Notes under the pieces: model-generated
Database searches by the model: none
What the model saw: only the letters and a program-made list of their open reading frames with translations
What the model was told of the DNA's origin: nothing
NCBI RefSeq assembly: GCF_030908215.1
Contig: NZ_JAVFJK010000014.1
Coordinates: 62,001 to 126,000, forward strand
Reading direction: 5' to 3'
Source: Sinomonas sp. ASV486
Lineage (GTDB): Bacteria; Actinomycetota; Actinomycetes; Actinomycetales; Micrococcaceae
DNA length: 64,000 nt
Shown here: positions 58,569-64,000 of the stretch, in pieces
Numbering within the stretch: position 1 is the first letter of the stretch
Layout of the letters: each line of letters opens with the position of its first letter
Position numbers and translations under genes: made by a program

Positions 58569-59452
58569 GACTCGGCGCCCGCAGCGAGGGGCTCACTGCC
58601 CACAGCCAAGGTCCCGTCGGCCTGCGACGTAGACGCGTCGCGCACCCCGGACCCCGTCGCGGGGCCGCTGGCGAAAGTCTCCGTCCGCTGGCGGATCTCC
58701 GCGGCGAGCGCAGTGTTCGCTACCAGTTCCGCGTGCAGCGCTTCCTTGCCCGGCGCAAGCTCGAAGCGCAGGAGCCTGCGGGCCTTCTCCGGATCGGTCT
58801 CGCCTTCGCCGTATGACGGACACAGGGCTGCGACGGCGCACGCCCCGCAGGCAGGCTTGCGTGCAAGGCAGACACGGCGGCCGTGGAACACGACGCGGTG
58901 CGAGAGCATCGTCCAGTCGCGGGGTTCGAAGAGCTCCATGACGTCCCGTTCGACCACGACGGGATCGTCCGAGGCGGTCCACCCAAACCGCTTCGCGAGG
59001 CGTCCGAAGTGCGTATCCACCGTGATGCCTGGAACCCCGAAGACATTGCCCAGCACCACGTTGGCTGTCTTCCGCCCGACTCCCGGGAGCGTGACGAGCT
59101 CGGCGAGCGTGCCGGGGACCACGCCGTCGAACTCGTCGACGACCTTTCCGGCCAGCGTGTGGAGACTCCTGGCCTTGGCCCGGAAGAACCCAGTGGGGCG
59201 GATGATCTCCTCGATGTCGGCGAGCTCGGCCTCCGAGAGCGCCCGTGCGTCGGGGTAGCGGGCAAAGAGCACCGGGGTCACCTGGTTCACGCGGACGTCG
59301 GTGGTCTGAGCGCTCAGGACAGTGGCGACAAGGAGCTCGAACGGGCTCCGGAAGTCCAGCTCGGCGTGGGCATAGGGATACGCCTCGGCGAGGACCCTGT
59401 TGATCTTGCGGGCACGCCGTTTGAGGGCGAGGGACGACTCATCGGGACTCAT
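58565..59452 (-). CDS. nth: endonuclease III (base excision repair)
   Basis: A 295-residue DNA glycosylase/AP lyase for oxidised pyrimidines. Motifs: [17 protein letters not shown], the helix-hairpin-helix [14 protein letters not shown] with catalytic Lys, [14 protein letters not shown] with catalytic Asp, and the [4Fe-4S] ligands [17 protein letters not shown]. The C-terminal 65 residues beyond the cluster are an extra Ala/Ser-rich tail. The ATG at 59452 directly follows GAGGAGG; a GTG at 59491 overlapping the upstream stop (GTGA) would add 13 residues and is a real alternative. Translated with the Nudix gene. Confidence 0.93.
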   Translation of the reverse strand: MSPDESSLALKRRARKINRVLAEAYPYAHAELDFRSPFELLVATVLSAQTTDVRVNQVTPVLFARYPDARALSEAELADIEEIIRPTGFFRAKARSLHTLAGKVVDEFDGVVPGTLAELVTLPGVGRKTANVVLGNVFGVPGITVDTHFGRLAKRFGWTASDDPVVVERDVMELFEPRDWTMLSHRVVFHGRRVCLARKPACGACAVAALCPSYGEGETDPEKARRLLRFELAPGKEALHAELVANTALAAEIRQRTETFASGPATGSGVRDASTSQADGTLAVGSEPLAAGAES

Positions 59453-59487
59453 CCTCCTCAGCCGAGGCCCGCTGGCCCCCGTCCCAC

Positions 59488-61110
59488 TCACCCGCGTTCG
59501 ATTCCCGACAGCTCGCGCAGGATGCCGATCCGGCCGTCCGGGCTCTGGACCACGAACTCGTGCCCGCGGTCCTGAAGGGCCAGAATCCACTGACCGGGGT
59601 GAAGGCTGAACACGGGGCGTCCGGTCGACGGGTCCACGGCGGAGCGCGCCTGGCTGACCGCGAACCAGAAGGCCTCAGACTGCCCCGGCTCCTCGTACGG
59701 CCTCGTCGCGCCGATGTCCCCGTGGTCTGTGGGAGCCTGGGGCTGAGCGTCCCTGCCCGAAGACGCAGGGAAGACGGCCGTGGCGGGGCCTGCGGTGTTC
59801 TCAGCCTCGGACGCGGCCTCGGACTCGCCCCTGGGCCCGGTCGCGTTGTCGGCAAAAGACTCGGGCGCACCGTAGACCTCGCCGTCGGCGTCCCCGATCG
59901 TGCTCATGGCTGCGGTGCTGCCCTCGACCCCAGCACGACCTTGATTGTCGTCTGCGGGCCGCATGGGGTGGGGCGACGCGAAGGCGTCCGACAACGTCGT
60001 GCCGCCGTCCTCCCGGGCGGCAAGGTGCGCTTCGGTTGCCTCAAGGGCCGCTGCGTCTCCGGCGCTCACCGCCCCGAGGGTGCCGCGCGACCCCGTCCCT
60101 GCTGCGTCCGCCGCGGCGCCAGAACCTTGCCGCGCGTGCTGTTCGTCCTCAGCCCCGAATGGTTCGTCAGCGGCCGGCGCAAGGAGGTCGGCTGCACCGA
60201 TCTCTGTCGGCTGGCCCGCATCGAGGAGCCCCGCGGACCCGACCGCCTCGGAGGACTTGGCGGTGCCCGACGTCGACGTCCCTGACGGCTCTTCGGGCCT
60301 GCCCCAAGCGGCGTCGTCGGCGTGGCCGGCCCACGCGCCCGCGCTGAGAGCCCCCGCTCCCACCGCGCCGGCACCAACCACAGGTGCAACCGCCGTCCTG
60401 CCTCCGAAACCGGCCTCCTCCGAGCCCTCGGACCCCGGACGGGATGCGCTGGCCTTGCCTCCGGCGAGGCGCGCCTTCATATCCGCGAAGCCAGCCATGG
60501 CCCCGGCCAATGGCCCGGCCTTCTCACCGGCCTTTGCACCGCCATTCCCACCGCCAGCTGCGCCGGCATTCTCACCGCCATTCCCGATCGAGGCCTCGAC
60601 GGGCTTCGGCCGCCGAACCGGCGCAACGGCGTCACGCGCAACGATATGGGCGGGAACCTCCGCTCGGCCGTCGAAGTCGCCCGCGAACTGCGGGATGACG
60701 CGGGCCAGCGTTGTCGCTGCCAGCATCGCAAGGCCGCCCAGCAGACCCACGAGGCCGCCGGGCGAGAGCGTCGTGACCGCGAAGACGAAGTAGAAGGAAG
60801 CGCAGAGGACAGCGGCAACCGAGGCGAACTGGTCCACGGACAGAGACCCGACGCGGAGGCTCCTTGTGGGTTCCAGCCTTCGCCACGCGAAGAGGGCCGC
60901 CGCAGCAGCCGGGACGAGGAATCCAACCCCGATGAAGAAGAGGCTCGTGGAGTTCCACATGGTGCCGTACCCCAAGGCCCATAAGGGCAGGAGTGAGCCC
61001 ACGAACGTGACGAGCACACCCCCGAAAAGGGTCAGATCGCGGAACGTGAACGGGCCCAGGATGGCCTCGTTGCGGCGCCCCTCGGACGGGCTCTTGCTGG
61101 GTTCAGACAT
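59488..61110 (-). CDS. membrane protein with long disordered segment, function unknown
   Basis: A 540-residue protein. Four membrane segments lie at about residues 27-47, 54-76, 94-114 and 117-138. They are followed by some 330 residues of Ala/Gly/Glu/Ser-rich low-complexity sequence and a conserved-looking C-terminal 60 residues ([38 protein letters not shown]). The C-terminal piece looks like a small folded cytoplasmic domain. I do not recognise a family. It heads the leftward run with nth and the Nudix gene (GTGA overlap possible at its stop). Divergent from acs. Confidence 0.7.
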   Translation of the reverse strand: MSEPSKSPSEGRRNEAILGPFTFRDLTLFGGVLVTFVGSLLPLWALGYGTMWNSTSLFFIGVGFLVPAAAAALFAWRRLEPTRSLRVGSLSVDQFASVAAVLCASFYFVFAVTTLSPGGLVGLLGGLAMLAATTLARVIPQFAGDFDGRAEVPAHIVARDAVAPVRRPKPVEASIGNGGENAGAAGGGNGGAKAGEKAGPLAGAMAGFADMKARLAGGKASASRPGSEGSEEAGFGGRTAVAPVVGAGAVGAGALSAGAWAGHADDAAWGRPEEPSGTSTSGTAKSSEAVGSAGLLDAGQPTEIGAADLLAPAADEPFGAEDEQHARQGSGAAADAAGTGSRGTLGAVSAGDAAALEATEAHLAAREDGGTTLSDAFASPHPMRPADDNQGRAGVEGSTAAMSTIGDADGEVYGAPESFADNATGPRGESEAASEAENTAGPATAVFPASSGRDAQPQAPTDHGDIGATRPYEEPGQSEAFWFAVSQARSAVDPSTGRPVFSLHPGQWILALQDRGHEFVVQSPDGRIGILRELSGIERG

Positions 61111-61429
61111 GAGTCACTCCTTCGGTCTTGGGGTTCAGCCTAGCCACATGAACCTGAGCGCACCTAGACAGACGGTGCCGCAGGGAGGCTCTCGAGGACG
61201 ACGGCGCGCACCCGCCGCTCGCCGTCGGACGCCTACCGTCCGCCGCACGGTAGGGGCCGCCCAGCGCCGCAGTGTGACGCACGCAACGTCGCCGCGACCC
61301 CGTTGGGGCTACTGTGGATGAAGGCAGCCGATGTGCGCGCCCTCACATCCGACGGAGGCCGGGAGCGTCCCTCGCCGGGGGCCGTACGTGTCGGTTGGAC
61401 CATGCGAGGAACGAGCCGAAAGGACATCC
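61111..61429. other. 319-bp divergent intergenic region before acs
   Basis: No gene is supported here. It should hold the promoters of the membrane-protein operon and of acs. Two inverted repeats can be seen: CGACGGCG/CGCCGTCG (61199-61206, 61220-61227) and CCTACCGT/ACGGTAGG (61232-61239, 61247-61254). The second, with a 7-nt loop, could be a regulatory palindrome. Confidence 0.6.
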
Positions 61430-63409
61430 ATGTCCAACGAAACCGTCAGCGGAGACGCTTTCGAGAACCTGCTCCGTGAGGAGCGCAAGTTCGCCCCGTC
61501 CGAGGCGTTCGCCGCGGCCGCGAACGTCCACGCGGACATCTACGCCGAAGCGGATGCCGACCGTCTGGCCTTCTGGGCCAAGCAGGCCCGCACGCATCTG
61601 ACGTGGTCCAAGGACTTCACCGAAACGCTGGACTGGTCGGACGCGCCCTTCGCCAAGTGGTTCGTGGGCGGCGAGGTCAACGCCGCGTACAACGCCCTGG
61701 ACCGGCACGTCGAGAACGGCCTCGGAAACCGCGTCGCGATCCACTTCGAGGGCGAACCGGGCGATACGGAGACGATCACGTACGCGGATCTGACCGAGCG
61801 GGTCAAGCGCGCGGCCAACGCCTTCGAGGCGCTCGGCGTGGCCAAGGGCGACCGCGTGGCCGTCTACCTGCCGATGATCCCCGAGGCCGTCGTGACGATG
61901 CTTGCGTGCGCCCGCATCGGCGCGGTCCACTCCGTGGTGTTCGGCGGCTTCTCCGCGGAGGCGCTGCGCTCCCGCATCGACGACGCCGAGGCCAAGCTGG
62001 TCGTCACGGCGGACGGCACGTTCCGCCGAGGCAAGCCGAGTGCGCTCAAGCCGGCCGTGGACGAGGCCCTCGCCGAGGACGGGCACACGGTCCGGCACGT
62101 GGTCGTCGTCGAGCGCAACAAGCAGGAGGTCGCGTGGACCGACGGCCGGGACCTCCGCTGGTCCGAGGTGATGGAGGCAGCCTCGCCTGAGCACACCGCG
62201 GTGGGCCACGATTCCGAGCACCCGCTCTTCATCCTCTACACCTCCGGAACCACGGGGAAGCCCAAGGGCATCCTGCACACGACCGGCGGCTACTTGGCCC
62301 AGACCGCATTCACGCACTCGGCGGTGTTCGACCTCAAGCCCGAGACGGACGTCTACTGGTGCACCGCGGACATCGGCTGGGTCACGGGCCACTCGTACGT
62401 CACGTACGCGCCGCTCGTCAACGGCGCGACCCAGGTCATGTACGAGGGCACGCCGGACTCGCCGCACCAGGGCCGTTGGTGGGAGATCGTCGAGAAGTAC
62501 AAGGTCTCCATCCTCTACACCGCGCCGACGGCCATCCGCACCATGATGAAGTGGGGCTCCGACATCCCCGCCAAGTACAACCTCTCCTCGATCCGCGTGC
62601 TCGGTTCGGTGGGCGAGCCGATCAACCCAGAGGCGTGGATGTGGTACCGCGACGTGATCGGCGGCGGTCGGGCCCCCATCGTCGACACGTGGTGGCAGAC
62701 CGAGACGGGCGCGATCATGGTCGCCCCGCTCCCGGGCGTCACGGCGACGAAGCCGGGCTCAGCGCAGGTCCCCCTGCCCGGCATCGCCGTCGATGTCGTG
62801 GACGAGGCCGGGCAGTCTGTCCCGGACGGCCACGGAGGCTTCCTCGTGATCCGCGAGCCGTGGCCGGCCATGCTCCGCACCATCTGGGGCGACCCCGAGC
62901 GGTTCAAGGACACCTACTGGTCCCGTTTCGATGGCATGTACTTCGCGGGCGACGGCGCCAAGAAGGACGACGACGGCGACATCTGGCTCCTCGGCCGCGT
63001 TGACGACGTCATGAACGTCTCCGGCCACCGCCTGTCCACGACCGAGATCGAATCCGCGCTCGTGTCCCACCCGTGGGTCGCCGAGGCTGCGGTCGTCGGT
63101 GCGGCGGACGAGACGACCGGCCAGGCCGTCGTCGCGTTCGTGATCCTGCGCGGCGAGGCGGATCTCCCGACGGGCGAGAATGCGGCCAGCGAGATCGTGC
63201 TGACCCTCCGCAACCACGTCGGCCACGAGATCGGCCCAATCGCCAAGCCGAGGCACATCCTCGTGGTTCCCGAACTGCCCAAGACCCGCTCGGGCAAGAT
63301 CATGCGCCGCCTCCTCAAGGACGTCGCCGAGGGCCGCGACCCGGGCGACGCCACGACCCTCGCCGATCCGAGCGTCATGCACAAGATCGCCCAGGACCTG
63401 CGCAAGTAG
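61430..63409 (+). CDS. acs: acetyl-CoA synthetase
   Basis: A 659-residue AMP-forming acetate-CoA ligase. It makes acetyl-CoA from acetate, ATP and CoA via acetyl-AMP. Motifs: the ACS N-terminal domain (FWAKQARTHLTWSKDFTETL), the AMP-binding loop ILYTSGTTGKPKGILHT, DTWWQTETGAIMVAPLPG, GRVDDVMNVSGHRLSTTEIE and the C-terminal catalytic lysine in PKTRSGKIMRRLLKDV, which is the site of acetylation in relatives. ATG at 61430 has AAAGGA upstream. An AcuC deacetylase candidate in this window (25724-26989) could reverse that acetylation. A strong terminator follows. Confidence 0.96.
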   Translation: MSNETVSGDAFENLLREERKFAPSEAFAAAANVHADIYAEADADRLAFWAKQARTHLTWSKDFTETLDWSDAPFAKWFVGGEVNAAYNALDRHVENGLGNRVAIHFEGEPGDTETITYADLTERVKRAANAFEALGVAKGDRVAVYLPMIPEAVVTMLACARIGAVHSVVFGGFSAEALRSRIDDAEAKLVVTADGTFRRGKPSALKPAVDEALAEDGHTVRHVVVVERNKQEVAWTDGRDLRWSEVMEAASPEHTAVGHDSEHPLFILYTSGTTGKPKGILHTTGGYLAQTAFTHSAVFDLKPETDVYWCTADIGWVTGHSYVTYAPLVNGATQVMYEGTPDSPHQGRWWEIVEKYKVSILYTAPTAIRTMMKWGSDIPAKYNLSSIRVLGSVGEPINPEAWMWYRDVIGGGRAPIVDTWWQTETGAIMVAPLPGVTATKPGSAQVPLPGIAVDVVDEAGQSVPDGHGGFLVIREPWPAMLRTIWGDPERFKDTYWSRFDGMYFAGDGAKKDDDGDIWLLGRVDDVMNVSGHRLSTTEIESALVSHPWVAEAAVVGAADETTGQAVVAFVILRGEADLPTGENAASEIVLTLRNHVGHEIGPIAKPRHILVVPELPKTRSGKIMRRLLKDVAEGRDPGDATTLADPSVMHKIAQDLRK

Positions 63410-63426
63410 GGAACACAGCCACGCCC

Positions 63427-63466
63427 GACGGCGGCGCCTCACCCCAAGCGGTGAGGCGCCGCCGTC
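63427..63466. terminator. bidirectional terminator between acs and the LacI gene
   Basis: A perfect 17-bp inverted repeat (63427-63443 and 63450-63466) with a 6-nt loop. It overlaps the last codons and stop of the convergent LacI gene, so that gene's 3' end encodes half of the hairpin. Confidence 0.8.
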
Positions 63467-64000
63467 GTCCGTGGCGTCAGTGGATCGGACGCCTGGCACC
63501 CGCACGAGGCGCGGCGCACGAGGGTCGGCGGGAAGATGCGGTTGCTCGCGGGGCCATCGCCCACGAGAGCCTCGACCGCGGCACGGGCCATCTCTTCGAT
63601 CGGCTGGGCGAGGGTCGTGAGGCCGGGCCAGCTGAACTCCGCCTCGGGCGAGCCATCGAACGAGACGATGGCGATGTCCTCAGGGATGCGCACGCCGGAC
63701 TCGTGGAAGGCCCGCAGGAGCCCCACAGCGAGGATGTCCGAGCTCGCGAAGAGCGCCGTCGGCCGATCGGTGGACACGGCGAGCTCGAGTCCCACCCGAT
63801 AACCGTCCTCGCGCCGGAACGGCGCCCGGACGATCGGACCGGGCACGAGCCCGGCAGCCCTGATCCCCTCAAGCCAACCGACCTCGCGCGCATCCTGCCC
63901 ACCTCCGGTGCTGGTCCCCATCACGAGGCCGATGTCCCGGTGCCCGTGGCCCGCAAGGTGCTCGACGGCAACGCGCGCGCCCCCGCGGAGGTCTACGCCC
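63439..64000 (-). CDS. LacI-family transcriptional regulator, partial (N-terminus beyond right edge)
   Basis: The C-terminal 186 residues of a LacI/GalR-type regulator. The visible part is the effector-binding domain: GHRDIGLVMG, EGIRAAGLVPGPIV, TALFASSDILAVGLLRAF, EDIAIVSFDGSPEAEFSWPG and the end LVRRASCGCQ. The DNA-binding domain lies outside the window, so its target and sugar cannot be inferred. Convergent with acs and sharing the terminator. Confidence 0.88.
   Translation of the reverse strand, partial: GVDLRGGARVAVEHLAGHGHRDIGLVMGTSTGGGQDAREVGWLEGIRAAGLVPGPIVRAPFRREDGYRVGLELAVSTDRPTALFASSDILAVGLLRAFHESGVRIPEDIAIVSFDGSPEAEFSWPGLTTLAQPIEEMARAAVEALVGDGPASNRIFPPTLVRRASCGCQASDPLTPRTTAAPHRLG

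Noticed and set aside
1-64000. Mobile elements or prophage
   Set aside because: No transposase, integrase, phage structural gene, terminal inverted repeats or attachment-type duplications were seen, and base composition is uniform.

Overview
The window is chromosomal DNA of a very GC-rich (roughly 70-72 %) Gram-positive actinobacterium. Gene content and order point to the Micrococcaceae (Arthrobacter/Sinomonas group): a topA - SseB-like - Ppx/GppA - sugar isomerase - proC block, an nth - Nudix pair beside acs, and a Tad/Flp-type pilus operon beside a DUF1998 helicase like the Rv3649-Rv3660c region of mycobacteria. This placement is inferred from gene content; no rRNA or other marker is present. 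I saw no tRNA, rRNA, CRISPR array, insertion sequence or prophage.

Positions 1-18801 form an L-rhamnose/rhamnoside island. A leftward operon (rhaM, rhaI, rhaEW, rhaB; rhaB runs off the left edge) encodes the whole route from L-rhamnose to dihydroxyacetone phosphate and lactate. A LacI regulator follows, then a rightward CUT1 ABC importer (two permeases and a binding lipoprotein, no ATPase gene) and a GH78 alpha-L-rhamnosidase. Three promoters with recognisable -35/-10 boxes carry copies of one LacI-type operator (TGAAACGCTTCA class), so the island looks like one autoregulated regulon. A 19-codon leader frame overlaps the first permease start. A second module at 12.1-18.8 kb has a different operator, a Gfo/Idh/MocA oxidoreductase fused to a DUF6807/PmoA-like domain, a very large GH78 protein and its own LacI regulator. 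Neither rhamnosidase has a signal peptide, so small rhamnosides are probably imported and cleaved inside the cell.

Positions 18.9-24 kb hold a zinc alcohol dehydrogenase and a 3-oxoacid CoA-transferase (two subunits) plus SCP2-type thiolase operon, divergent from an IclR regulator, with two matching palindromic sites between them. Positions 24-35 kb hold a terpenoid-cyclase-fold protein, an ArsR regulator with a histidine-rich tandem repeat, AcuC, the TrkH/TrkA potassium system, a family 5 uracil-DNA glycosylase, an F420/NADP-reductase-like protein, two translationally coupled alpha/beta hydrolases, an HD-GYP-like/LuxR regulator and proC.

Positions 35-48 kb are housekeeping: sugar isomerase, Ppx/GppA, SseB-like protein, topoisomerase I, an HTH regulator, a large methyltransferase, a lipoprotein, TrhO, a GNAT enzyme and a DUF1998 helicase. 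Positions 48.5-53.9 kb are a tightly overlapped Tad pilus operon (ssd/cpaE-like, tadA, tadB, tadC, DUF4244, TadE, TadE-like). Then come a PolA-type polymerase with a degenerate exonuclease region, a 640-residue WXG100-like protein of unknown function, Nudix, nth, a membrane protein, acs, and the 3' part of a third LacI gene at the right edge. Stop/start overlaps (ATGA, GTGA, TGATG) are common throughout and indicate translationally coupled operons.
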